NCBI GenBank assembly: GCA_017457105.1
Contig: JAFTIA010000110.1
Coordinates: 1 to 44,822 of the forward strand
Length of the DNA stretch: 44,822 nucleotides
Reading direction: 5' to 3'
Origin: Lentisphaeria bacterium
Lineage (GTDB): Bacteria; Verrucomicrobiota; Lentisphaeria; Victivallales; Victivallaceae
The position numbers and the translations under genes are program-made. Below the pieces are notes generated by a model. The model ran no database searches, was not told the DNA's origin, and worked only from the letters and a program-made list of their open reading frames with translations. Shown here in pieces: positions 1 to 7,335 of this stretch. The number at the start of each line of letters is the position of its first letter. The first letter of the stretch is position 1.

Positions 1-192
1 ACTTGTACGGACGATTGGCACAGGGCTGTGTGGGTGCCCTGTGCCCCGGAAATTCCATAGCACATGGCTGCGTGCCCTGCCAGCCAAGTGCCTCACTCCT
101 GCGCCATGTGCATGGCGTTCACCAGAGAACAAAGCACATTCCCACTGGCTGGCAGAGCGCATTGCGCAATGCCGATACTGGGGGCAAAGAAT

Positions 193-228
193 GTCGGACA
201 GGTCGGACAGGTCGGACTTGTCGGACGA
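193..228. repeat. 9-bp tandem repeat, GTCNGACNN family (4 units)
   Basis: Four back-to-back 9-bp units: GTCGGACAG, GTCGGACAG, GTCGGACTT, GTCGGACGA. The same 9-bp family (GTCNGAC plus two free bases) occurs at 5412-5444 in opposite orientation, so this is a dispersed short tandem repeat and not a chance run. Confidence 0.8.
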
Positions 229-303
229 TTGGCACAGTGTGTAGAGTGTGCCATGCGCTCTTGAATTTTCAAAGTACATAGCACTCACTCAGCCAAGTGC
301 CAT

Positions 304-343
304 GTCCGTATCAGTCCGTATTCGTCCGTATTCGTCCGTATTC
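304..343. repeat. 10-bp tandem repeat (4 units of GTCCGTATTC type)
   Basis: Four consecutive 10-bp units, the first GTCCGTATCA and the next three GTCCGTATTC. It sits inside the loop of the 38-bp inverted repeat pair. No coding frame uses it sensibly. Confidence 0.85.
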
Positions 344-488
344 CCCTGCCCGCAGTATCGGCATTGCGCAATGTGCTTTGCCAGTCTTCCGGAGGCTCGG
401 GAACGAAGCGACAGCCGACCACACGGCGGCAAACGTGCCGCTCCGGCCGAACCGTCGGCCTCGGGATGTCGCGGCGGCATGTAGAAAA

Positions 489-1655
489 TCAGTTGTTGTA
501 AAGAGCCGGGAAGGGCATGGTTTCGCCCTTCGCCGGATCGTACCGGTAAATGAGATAGCCGGATCTATCTGCACTCCGGGTGAGGACGGGCAGGTTTGGA
601 ACATCGTCAAATTCCCCCCGGACGATGCTGTGGTGAAGCTCCCGCTGCTGCAAAAGGGTTTTGACTTCCGGGGTATGACAGGTGTAAAAGAGAACTCCTG
701 CAGCTTTTTTCAGCGGTTGGCAGATGCCGGAAAAGTTCCCGAGAGCACACTCCAGAACGCCCCGCAAAAAATCGTATCCGGTGGAAAGTTCCACCAGATC
801 AGAGCCGATAAAATCCCCGCCCATTCTTGCCCCGATCTCGGTAATGAATACTTTGTGATCTGCTGTCAGCATTAATTCTGCGTGAGATGCCCCGCAGGTG
901 ATTTGAAGCGCATCAATCCCAAGGCGCACCTGCCGTAAAACCTCTTTTTCCAGTTCCGGAGGAAGATTTGCCGGTTGATGATGTCCGATCTCCACATAAT
1001 GGGGCGGCCCGCCGGTGGCTTTGGCAGTGACGGCAAGGGGGAAATAGTTTCCCTGAAAGGATATTCCTTCAACGCTGATCTCCTGCCGGAAATTCACCCA
1101 TTGCTCCACAATGCCTGCATGTTGGAACGAGGCTTGCAAAGCAAGATCGGCGGCACCGGCAAGTTGTGAAGGATCTTCCACTTTGGTTACCCCCATACTG
1201 CCGGAACGGTCACAGGGCTTGACGATTACAGGGTAGTGCAGCTTATTTGCCGCCTCTGCCGCTTCATCTGCTGTGTGGAAAAGACGGAATCCGGGGCAAT
1301 TTGCGCCGGAGCCGGTCAACGCCCGGCGCATGGCGTATTTATCGGTGGAAAGTCTGCCGGAAAGGACACTGTTCCCCGGCAGGTGAAGCGTATCTGCCAG
1401 AAAATTCACCGTGGGCACCGCCGCATCGGAAGCGATGGTGGTCACGGCATCCACTTTTTCATCCCGGCAGAACGCCAGTATTTTTTCTTTTTCCAGAATG
1501 GAAACCGGGTAAAAACGATCCGCGTGTTCCCGGCAGACAGCCCCGTCTTCCCAGGCAAAACAGACAACACGCATCCCCAGCTCACGGGCTTTCAAAACCA
1601 GCGGGAGCTGGAGATAACTTGCGCCGATCACGGCCAATGTTTTGCCGGAAAACAT
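489..1655 (-). CDS. ATP-grasp domain ligase
   Basis: The protein has 388 residues. It begins with a Rossmann-like pre-ATP-grasp segment (VIGASYLQLP, residues 9-18). The ATP-grasp fold follows, with the ATP-binding Lys in VIVKP (K146), a glycine-rich loop SGSMG (151-155), a nucleotide-binding Glu near 184 and the metal-binding segment ITEIGARMGGD (271-281). Family members join a carboxylate to an amine or thiol using ATP; the closest look is to PurK/carbamoyl-phosphate-synthase-like enzymes of unknown substrate. It is the last gene of a minus-strand operon, 2 bases after the FucU-like gene and downstream of a sugar-nucleotide guanylyltransferase. A role in modifying a sugar or cell-surface glycan is therefore plausible but inferred only from position. 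Confidence 0.85.
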   Translation of the reverse strand: MFSGKTLAVIGASYLQLPLVLKARELGMRVVCFAWEDGAVCREHADRFYPVSILEKEKILAFCRDEKVDAVTTIASDAAVPTVNFLADTLHLPGNSVLSGRLSTDKYAMRRALTGSGANCPGFRLFHTADEAAEAANKLHYPVIVKPCDRSGSMGVTKVEDPSQLAGAADLALQASFQHAGIVEQWVNFRQEISVEGISFQGNYFPLAVTAKATGGPPHYVEIGHHQPANLPPELEKEVLRQVRLGIDALQITCGASHAELMLTADHKVFITEIGARMGGDFIGSDLVELSTGYDFLRGVLECALGNFSGICQPLKKAAGVLFYTCHTPEVKTLLQQRELHHSIVRGEFDDVPNLPVLTRSADRSGYLIYRYDPAKGETMPFPALYNN

Positions 1656-1657
1656 GG

Positions 1658-2071
1658 TCAGCAGGGGATCACGCCTTTCTGCAGAAGGATGTTGCCGTAC
1701 TTCCGGGTTTCGCCGGTATGGATGATGGCGTACGCTTTTCTGGCTTCTTCATAAAAGGCAAAGCGTTCGATGTATCCGGGGTCTCTGCCCACGATGGAGC
1801 TGCAGAGCCGGACATAGTCCATATCCAGCGTGTCGCCGGGAACGGCCTGCATCATGGCAAAGGGTTTATCCGTATAAGAATCCAGTTCCCACACCGGCAT
1901 GATGGCGTTCAGCAGTTCCGGTATGGCGATGCCGTCCATCCGCAGGACCTGCGGGCCCAGCGTGTGGGACGGAAAATGAGCGTCCGACAATACGATCGTA
2001 TCCCCGTGCCCCATGGCGCAAAGGATCTTCAACAAATCCGGACTCAAAAGAGGCGAAAGACCTTTCAGCAT
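1658..2071 (-). CDS. fucU: FucU/RbsD family sugar mutarotase
   Basis: The 137 residues match the usual ~140 of the FucU/RbsD family, which interconverts the anomers of fucose or ribose. The signature GHGD...LSDAHFP is intact (residues 21-34, including H22, D30 and H32). The start is supported by GGAG upstream. The stop of the preceding manC-like gene is only 1 base away, so the two are almost certainly co-transcribed and probably translationally coupled. FucU is more likely than RbsD because no ribose genes are nearby and a fuculose-aldolase-like gene lies in the same window, but the substrate is not proven. Confidence 0.85.
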   Translation of the reverse strand: MLKGLSPLLSPDLLKILCAMGHGDTIVLSDAHFPSHTLGPQVLRMDGIAIPELLNAIMPVWELDSYTDKPFAMMQAVPGDTLDMDYVRLCSSIVGRDPGYIERFAFYEEARKAYAIIHTGETRKYGNILLQKGVIPC

Positions 2072-2072
2072 G

Positions 2073-3116
2073 TTATTTCCACTCCTTATCTAATTTTTGG
2101 ATCAATTCTTTCACACGCTGTTCTGCCGAAAGGGGGCAGACCAGAACGCCGTTGCCGGACTGGATGACGGCAATGTGCTGCATCCCGATCACGCCGATCA
2201 TGTGCTGCGGATCGCTGATGAGTACATTGTCTGCTGCATCCAGAACTGCCGCATTGCCTCTGACGGCATTCCCCGCCGTGTCCAGCGGCAGAACGGAACG
2301 GAGCGCACTCCAGCACCCGAGGTCGTTCCAGTAAAAAGAGGCACTGCCTGCAAGAACATTTTCGGCTTTTTCCATAATGGCATAGTCAATGGAGATTTTC
2401 CGGCAGTCGGCAAAGTCTGCTGTATAATCTGCGCCATTGCTCCACTTTTCCAGTTTTTCGCTCAAATCCGGAGCGTATTTCCGGAATGCTTCGCTGATGG
2501 CGGAACATTTCCAGATGAATATGCCGCTGTTCCAGCGGTAATTGCCGTCATGGAAAAACTTTTCCGCCGCAGCGGCATCCGGCTTTTCCCGGAAAGCGGT
2601 GACATGGTGAAATCCCGGAGCGGCAAGTTCGCCCAGCTGTAAATATCCGTAACCTGTTGCCGGGTATGTTGGCGTGAGCCCCAGGGTAACGAGGGCTCCT
2701 GTCTGCGCCTGTTCAGCCGCCAGACTCAGCGTTTCCTGAAAAAGTCTTGCGGGGCGGATCACATGATCGGCGGGGAGCAGACACATGGTTGCCTCCGGAT
2801 CGATCCTGCGGACTAGAGCTGTTGCCAGAGCCGCACAGGGGGCGGTGTCCCGTCCGGCGGGTTCACCGATCACATTTTCCGGCGGGATGGGCAGGAGTTG
2901 ACAACAAAGATCCGCATGGGCAGCATTGGTGATCACAAAGATCCGTTCCGGGGCGAGCAGGGGGAACAGCCGTTGGACGGTATCTTCCAGCATGGTTTTT
3001 TCGCCGGATAAATGCAGAAATTGTTTCGGGCGGTCTGTCCGTCCGGCGGGCCAGAACCGTTCCCCTCTGCCGCCAGCCATAATGACTGCGTACAATTTTG
3101 CCGGATCAAAAGTCAT
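2073..3116 (-). CDS. manC: Mannose-1-phosphate guanylyltransferase-like
   Basis: The protein has 347 residues. It carries the nucleotidyltransferase signature VIMAGGRGERFWPAGR (residues 11-26), then RPKQFL. Further matching blocks are LLPADHVI, GYGYL, FREKPD and YRWNSGIFIWK, all typical of enzymes making GDP-mannose from GTP and mannose-1-phosphate. A longer frame runs upstream to 3227, but the start at 3116 is preferred: AGGAGG lies just upstream, homology begins there, and a promoter sits at 3145-3172. The usual C-terminal isomerase domain of bifunctional ManC is absent. The downstream FucU-like gene raises the alternative that the substrate is another hexose-1-phosphate such as fucose-1-phosphate. 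Confidence 0.88.
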   Translation of the reverse strand: MTFDPAKLYAVIMAGGRGERFWPAGRTDRPKQFLHLSGEKTMLEDTVQRLFPLLAPERIFVITNAAHADLCCQLLPIPPENVIGEPAGRDTAPCAALATALVRRIDPEATMCLLPADHVIRPARLFQETLSLAAEQAQTGALVTLGLTPTYPATGYGYLQLGELAAPGFHHVTAFREKPDAAAAEKFFHDGNYRWNSGIFIWKCSAISEAFRKYAPDLSEKLEKWSNGADYTADFADCRKISIDYAIMEKAENVLAGSASFYWNDLGCWSALRSVLPLDTAGNAVRGNAAVLDAADNVLISDPQHMIGVIGMQHIAVIQSGNGVLVCPLSAEQRVKELIQKLDKEWK

Positions 3117-3144
3117 GAAGCCTCCTTGCATATTATTTTGAGGT

Positions 3145-3172
3145 AATATACATCTGCTGCCGGTTATTGCAA
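3145..3172 (-). promoter_or_regulatory. Promoter of the manC-fucU-ATP-grasp operon
   Basis: On the minus strand, a -35 TTGCAA (3172-3167), a 16-bp spacer and a -10 TATATT (3150-3145) lie about 29 bases before the manC-like start. They fall between that start and the AraC stop at 3179. The same TATATT architecture precedes seven other genes in this window. Confidence 0.6.
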
Positions 3173-3178
3173 ATGCGG

Positions 3179-3994
3179 TCAGAACTTCCGGTATTCTTTG
3201 CAGAGGGATGAGGCACTTTGATTGCACCTTGTACGGATAAACATGCTTAAATGAGAAGGGTTTTTCATACCTGCCGCAAAAGCGATTTCTTTCAAAGTCA
3301 TATCCGTGGTGCTGAAAAGTTTTTTGATATACTCCAGTTTCAGGCGGCTCCGGTATTCGGCAGGCGTGATTTTGTAACGGGCAAAAAATTTCCGTCGCAG
3401 GGTGTCCCGGCTGATGCCCAGTTCATGGCTGTACCATTCCAGCGGAAGGGAACTGCCGGGATCATTTGCCAGCATTTGCCGGAAGCGTTTGACCGGGTCC
3501 CGGTCATCCGCAGGTTGCCGGAAGAAACGGCGGAGCAGATCCAGTGTCATCCACGCCGCAGTCAGCTGCCGGTAGGGAATGGCGGAGGCGTGTTCACGGA
3601 TGATGGTTTGAAACGCTTCCCGCAGAACCGGGACTTCGGTTTCACTCAGCGGCAGGGTATCTTCCATGGGCAGTTGGAGGCCGTCATAATCCAGCATAAA
3701 AGAGCGGGTATCCCGGTCGTAGGTGAGGGCGGGGAAGTTCAGCCCGATCACATAATTCTCCCGACCCGGGCCATATTCAAATTCAGAGGAAAATCCGGGC
3801 GTAAGAATATACAAGGCCGGAATCTGTTCCTGAACTGTACGGTCAAATTCCCGGAAAAGACTGCCATCCGGGGCGTAGAGTTTGCTGCGGATTTTGCCGG
3901 AGACCCCCATGCCCAGCCATTGGCGGGTGACGGTCTGGCTGGCTTTCTGCACATGAAAATAACCTCCGGCATGGCAGATTTGCGGCAACTGCAT
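3179..3994 (-). CDS. AraC family transcriptional regulator
   Basis: The protein has 271 residues. The N-terminal half looks like a sugar-sensing cupin-type domain with little recognisable sequence. The C-terminal ~100 residues form the twin helix-turn-helix AraC DNA-binding domain: first helix pair around ELGISRDTLRRKF, second around TLKEIAFAAGMKNPSHLSMFIR in outline. RBS GGAGGA lies just upstream of the start. It is divergent from the Gfo/Idh oxidoreductase at 4152 and upstream of the manC-like operon on the same strand, so it probably controls one or both in response to a sugar. Confidence 0.88.
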   Translation of the reverse strand: MQLPQICHAGGYFHVQKASQTVTRQWLGMGVSGKIRSKLYAPDGSLFREFDRTVQEQIPALYILTPGFSSEFEYGPGRENYVIGLNFPALTYDRDTRSFMLDYDGLQLPMEDTLPLSETEVPVLREAFQTIIREHASAIPYRQLTAAWMTLDLLRRFFRQPADDRDPVKRFRQMLANDPGSSLPLEWYSHELGISRDTLRRKFFARYKITPAEYRSRLKLEYIKKLFSTTDMTLKEIAFAAGMKNPSHLSMFIRTRCNQSASSLCKEYRKF

Positions 3995-4151
3995 GAATAA
4001 ATCCTCCTTTGTGACGCAAATTTATAAGTTTTTGCCGATTTTCTGTAAGAATACATCTGTAAAATAGCATGAAAAAATATAAATTCAAGAATATAGTATG
4101 TGGCAGAAGGGGCTTGTTTAAGTGCCAAAAATAACGATGGAGGATTGTTGT
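3995..4151. promoter_or_regulatory. Divergent promoter region between AraC and Gfo/Idh genes
   Basis: This AT-rich 157-bp gap lies between two divergent gene starts. It contains A/T runs and TATAAATT-like segments, but I cannot place a confident -35/-10 pair on either strand. An AraC binding site is expected here by position only. Confidence 0.4.
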
Positions 4152-5378
4152 ATGGGTATCAAGATTGGACTGGTTGGATTGGGGACGTTTGGAACGATTT
4201 TTGCACCGCTTTTTGCGGGGCATCCTCTGGTGGACAGTGTGGTACTGTGCGATGCGGAGGCGGATCGTATTGCCCAAAACGCCGCTATACCGGTAGTGGC
4301 CCGGAAACTGGTGAACAGCCAGTGTACTCAAAACTTTGATGAGATTTGCAAGAGTGATTGCGATGCTCTGGTGATTATGACCCAGCCGTGGCTGCATGCA
4401 CCCCAGTGTATTCAGGCTATGGAGCATGGCAAAATGGTCTATTCTGCCGTGCCGGTGATCAGTTTGCCGGACGATCAGGAAATTCTGGATTGGTGCGGTA
4501 AAATCATTGAGACCGTCCAGCGGACCGGTGTGGAATATATGCTGGGGGAAACTACCATCTACCGACCTCATACCATGTTTTGTAAAAGAATGGCCAAAGA
4601 AGGGAAATTCGGGGATTTTGTCTATGCCGAAGCAGAATACGCTCATGATGTGGATGCATTCGGCTGTTCCCTCCGGGAAGTGGCTGCCAAACGTGCCCAG
4701 GGGAAAATCGGCGAACAGCGGGCGGGAATCATGAAGCCGTATTATGAACGCGGATGCAAAAGCCACCCCATGAATTACCCCACCCATTCGGTATCCGGTG
4801 TGGTGGATGTGGTGCAGTCCCGACCAGTGAAGGTTTTCGCCTGCGGATTCCGTAATACCAATGAAGATCCGTATTTTGCCAACTACGATTTTACCAATAT
4901 CACCGGATTGTTCTATCTGGAAAACGGGATGTCATTCCGGGTCTCTGAAATGCGGGAAATTTCCCCGAATATCGGGCTTGATGGCGAGGATTTCCGCATT
5001 TTCGGGACACGGGGGAGTTATTCCAATAATCAGTGGGCGGATAACGGCCGTACAGTGCCGACGCCTGACCGCAAAGAAAACAAAATGACTAAATTGACCG
5101 ATGAAGAAATGCGTGACCCGTTGCCGGAAGAAGTGGTGGCGGCCTTTACGGAAGCCGTGAAGGAAGAAAAGGGGCACGGCGATTTCATGTTTGGCGGCCA
5201 TGGCGGCAGCCATCCCTATCTGGTACATGAATTTGTATCTGCTGTGGCGGAACGGCGGCGTCCGGCAATTTCCGCATGGGATGCTGCCATGTACATGGCT
5301 ATGGGTGTAGCCGCACACCAGTCCGCCGTCCGTGACGGGGAACTGGTTCAGGTGGTGGATTTCGGCAAACGCTGGTAA
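4152..5378 (+). CDS. Gfo/Idh/MocA family oxidoreductase
   Basis: The protein has 408 residues and starts with MGIKIGLVGLGTFG, a Rossmann nucleotide-binding motif (GLGTFG), then TQPWLH and a long C-terminal alpha/beta domain typical of the GFO/IDH/MocA family. The family oxidises or rearranges sugars and inositols with NAD(P). The usual EKP motif of the substrate pocket is not obvious; the equivalent stretch reads YSAVPVIS. The start at 4152 is chosen because GGAGGA sits 7 bases upstream; an in-frame ATG at 4122 lacks an RBS. It is divergent from an AraC regulator, which probably controls it. A ~14-codon stretch at 10761-10802 resembles its C-terminus. Confidence 0.9.
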   Translation: MGIKIGLVGLGTFGTIFAPLFAGHPLVDSVVLCDAEADRIAQNAAIPVVARKLVNSQCTQNFDEICKSDCDALVIMTQPWLHAPQCIQAMEHGKMVYSAVPVISLPDDQEILDWCGKIIETVQRTGVEYMLGETTIYRPHTMFCKRMAKEGKFGDFVYAEAEYAHDVDAFGCSLREVAAKRAQGKIGEQRAGIMKPYYERGCKSHPMNYPTHSVSGVVDVVQSRPVKVFACGFRNTNEDPYFANYDFTNITGLFYLENGMSFRVSEMREISPNIGLDGEDFRIFGTRGSYSNNQWADNGRTVPTPDRKENKMTKLTDEEMRDPLPEEVVAAFTEAVKEEKGHGDFMFGGHGGSHPYLVHEFVSAVAERRRPAISAWDAAMYMAMGVAAHQSAVRDGELVQVVDFGKRW

Positions 5379-5402
5379 TTCGCGGCATAGAGCCTCTATT
5401 TT

Positions 5403-5445
5403 TTCGGACAAGTCCGACTGGTCTGACCTGTCAGACTTGTCCGAA
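5403..5445. terminator. Hairpin built from GTCNGACNN repeats downstream of Gfo/Idh
   Basis: Twelve perfect base pairs, TTCGGACAAGTC (5403-5414) with GACTTGTCCGAA (5434-5445), close a 19-base loop 25 bases after the stop codon. The hairpin is made of 9-bp units GTCCGACTG, GTCTGACCT, GTCAGACTT, GTCCGA, the same family as at 193-228. No T-run follows, so a factor-independent terminator is only possible; mRNA 3'-end protection is an alternative. Confidence 0.5.
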
Positions 5446-5450
5446 AGTGA

Positions 5451-5761
5451 ACATCTATCTTTTTGGCTCTGTACTAAGCATAGACTGATATTATGGAGCG
5501 CAGACGATCTGGATCGTCAAGCGACGGGTCAAGGGGCAACCGCCCCTTGCGGGGATTTTTAAGGGCGAGAAGCCCTTAAATGATAAGCCCCGGCCCCCGC
5601 TCCAATAAAAAATCAGCAAGCAATCAGCTTGCGATTTTTTCCGGGGCCTTACGGTTCAGCGCAAGAAGTGCGCTGAACCCAGCCTCGCAGAGACCAAGTG
5701 CACAGCAAATAATTTGCTATATAGAAAAATTAGTCATTGTTTAGTACACATCTATCTTTTT
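5451..5761. repeat. 14-bp direct repeat flanking the structured element
   Basis: ACATCTATCTTTTT occurs at 5451-5464 and again at 5748-5761, immediately outside the two ends of the ~285-bp structured element. This is what a target-site duplication would look like, although 14 bp is long and the left copy is separated from the terminal TGTACT by GGCTC. Confidence 0.7.
5465..5749 (+). mobile_element. MITE-like structured repeat, copy 1
   Basis: This non-coding element of ~285 bp is repeated in inverted orientation at 11797-12116. Its terminal inverted repeats start TGTACTAA at 5470 and end TTAGTACA at 5748, 15 of 19 positions matching. Internal perfect hairpins include AAGGGGC/GCCCCTT (5531-5548), TTTAAGGGC/GCCCTTAAA (5558-5580), a GCAAGC/GCTTGC hairpin flanked by A6 and T6 (about 5607-5640), GGTTCAGCGC/GCGCTGAACC (5653-5679) and AGCAAAT/ATTTGCT near the end. 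No transposase is encoded. Together with the flanking 14-bp direct repeats this suggests a small non-autonomous mobile element, or a structured RNA or terminator cassette. Confidence 0.65.
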
Positions 5762-5799
5762 CTTGATTTGAGATAGGTTCCCATATAGAAGTGCAGTGC

Positions 5800-6726
5800 C
5801 TAATCTTTTAAGAGCGTACAGCCAGCTCTAAAGGAATCATTGGCGTACTTCATGACATCCTGCAGCACCGTTTTTTGTTCTTTGTAATGCCATGAGCTTT
5901 CGGATGTTCCGGAATAAACTTCATCTGCCAGAAAATCCTTAAAAATGTAAAATTTTTCTGACCGGTAAATTCCTGTGTTTTTTTGCTCAATGGAGTCTCC
6001 CCATATTGTGTACGCTATAACCCATGCTGCAATTGCTTTTTTCATTTTTTGCTTACCCTCGTGAGCGTCAGGAAGTTGTCCACTGATCATATCCCAGCGG
6101 GCTTTGATTTTCACCAGATGCCCGGTGAATTCTATATAGCTCAATCCAATTTCCCATGCGGCAAGAAGTTCATGTCCGCTTTCGGTAAATGCCCCCAATT
6201 TTTTTTCCAGTTCCGGATTGATTTTTTTTGAGGATTGAGTAGCATCTTTCGCCAATTTTATGGGGGCGATACTTGTGAAAGAAGCAATGGCTGCGATAAA
6301 GATAAACACTGCAAAAATGCTACAAAAAATTAATATCCATAGGTCTATTCCAGAGGACGGAGAGGATTGATTCTGTGGTTCTGGAAAATTTTTCCCGAAA
6401 TTATCGCTTCTCAATATTTCGCCGCACATGCCGCACCGGTTTGCATCTTTATTGACAGGTTCACTGCAGAAGGGGCAAAGGATTTCCTCTATCACTGGGG
6501 CGGTTACAGTATCCCCTTTTAAAAATTCGCCGCATGAGCCACACCGGCAGGCATATTTGCTGACGGGGTCGCCGCAGAATTGGCAGCGTGATTCCGTCGT
6601 TTCCGAAGTTGTCAAAGTGAGATCACGAAGGCAATTCGGACAGATCACGGGTCGATTTTTAGCCGATTGCATGGGGAGACAGAACTGTTTTTGGCAATAT
6701 GGGCAAGTTATTGAAGCGTTATTCAT
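5800..6726 (-). CDS. Membrane protein with N-terminal zinc ribbons
   Basis: This protein of 308 residues is not a recognised family. The first ~110 residues hold three Cys4 zinc-ribbon units (CPYC...CPNC; CQFCGDP...CGSCGEFL; CPFCSEP...CGMCGEIL). A linker follows, then one strongly hydrophobic segment (IDLWILIFCSIFAVFIFIAA, about 127-146), then ~150 residues of mainly helical, soluble-looking sequence. A single-pass protein with zinc ribbons on one side and a helical domain on the other is likely. It is the last gene of the operon with the 6730 and 7332 genes (3-base gap to the former). The context suggests an accessory or effector part of a DUF262-based system; this is inference. Confidence 0.75.
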   Translation of the reverse strand: MNNASITCPYCQKQFCLPMQSAKNRPVICPNCLRDLTLTTSETTESRCQFCGDPVSKYACRCGSCGEFLKGDTVTAPVIEEILCPFCSEPVNKDANRCGMCGEILRSDNFGKNFPEPQNQSSPSSGIDLWILIFCSIFAVFIFIAAIASFTSIAPIKLAKDATQSSKKINPELEKKLGAFTESGHELLAAWEIGLSYIEFTGHLVKIKARWDMISGQLPDAHEGKQKMKKAIAAWVIAYTIWGDSIEQKNTGIYRSEKFYIFKDFLADEVYSGTSESSWHYKEQKTVLQDVMKYANDSFRAGCTLLKD

Positions 6727-6729
6727 AGT

Positions 6730-7335
6730 CTAATTCTCGCTTATTTCAAGACGGAATATGTTGTTGCATTGCGGGCAGCAGAATTCATTGCCCGCATCAG
6801 ATATTTCAATAGATAGCTTCTGGTTACAGAATGGGCATTTTACTTTGATTGCCAGCGGAGGGGGAATTGGCGGCCTTGGAAGCTGGGACAACATGCTGCC
6901 GCAGTAGCGGCATTTTTTAGCGATTTCTAAAATTGCTTCTCCGCAAAAAGGACACGGTATTCTTTTTTCTTTTATTTCCGGTTGTGGTTGAGAATCGTGC
7001 GCATTGCAATTCTGATTGCTGCTCCAGGAAACCGGAGATGTCTGGGGCGGGGGCGGTGTTGGATGGGATGTAGATTTATCAGACATAGAGTCGAAAGATT
7101 GTGCCCTGCCGCAGTAGCAGCAGACCATTGCATTTTTTTCAATCCATTCAGCACAATAAATGCACTTCTTTTTGTTGTCAGAGCAGAGAAACATCAAAAC
7201 AGCCAGTGGCCCCAGAAAGAATCCAGCGATAATCCCCGCCGCCGTACCAAGCCCTTTTGCCCGTGCCGCACTCAATCCGACTAATGAGCCAAACAGAGAC
7301 CAAGAAAGAAAAACTAAAAATGCATCCATTATCAC
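6730..7335 (-). CDS. Zinc-ribbon protein with N-terminal membrane hairpin
   Basis: This protein has 201 residues and no recognised full-length family. Residues ~4-50 form two membrane segments (FLVFLSWSLFGSLVGL and GIIAGFFLGPLAVLMFL). A first ribbon follows (KCIYCAEWI...CCYCGRA), then a Pro/Ser/Gln-rich linker with PTPPPPQ, a second ribbon (CPFCGEAIL...CRYCGSML), and a C-terminal ribbon of the MJ0042 type (CPFCNQKL...CCPQCNNIFRL). The start is GTG at 7335, overlapping the TGA of the upstream DUF262 gene by 3 bases, which implies translational coupling; an ATG at 7329 is the alternative. Two successive genes pairing zinc ribbons with membrane segments in one operon is unusual. Confidence 0.75.
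   Translation of the reverse strand: MIMDAFLVFLSWSLFGSLVGLSAARAKGLGTAAGIIAGFFLGPLAVLMFLCSDNKKKCIYCAEWIEKNAMVCCYCGRAQSFDSMSDKSTSHPTPPPPQTSPVSWSSNQNCNAHDSQPQPEIKEKRIPCPFCGEAILEIAKKCRYCGSMLSQLPRPPIPPPLAIKVKCPFCNQKLSIEISDAGNEFCCPQCNNIFRLEISEN

Larger units (their letters stand above)
149..384. repeat. 38-bp inverted repeat pair (arms 149-186 and 347-384)
   Basis: The 38 bases at 149-186 match the reverse complement of 347-384 at 35 positions. Each arm contains the palindrome ATTGCGCAAT followed by GCCGATACTG. The arms are 160 bases apart and enclose two short tandem repeats. Function is unknown. It could form a long hairpin in RNA or be two oppositely oriented copies of a small dispersed repeat. 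Confidence 0.75.
1..488. other. Non-coding repeat-rich region
   Basis: No credible gene is seen here. The stretch holds a degenerate direct repeat: a CTTGT-(A)-CGGACGATTGGCACAG block at 2-23 recurs at 217-237, and both copies are followed at similar distances by ATAGCAC and AGCCAAGTGCC. It also holds a 9-bp tandem repeat, a 10-bp tandem repeat and a 38-bp inverted repeat, listed separately. It lies downstream of the minus-strand operon that ends at 489, so it may be a terminator or recombination-prone region. The left side of the window cuts it off. Confidence 0.6.

Noticed and set aside
5465-5749. A coding gene inside the structured repeat
   Set aside because: Frames are short, differ between the two copies and are broken by the hairpins; conservation is of stems rather than codons.
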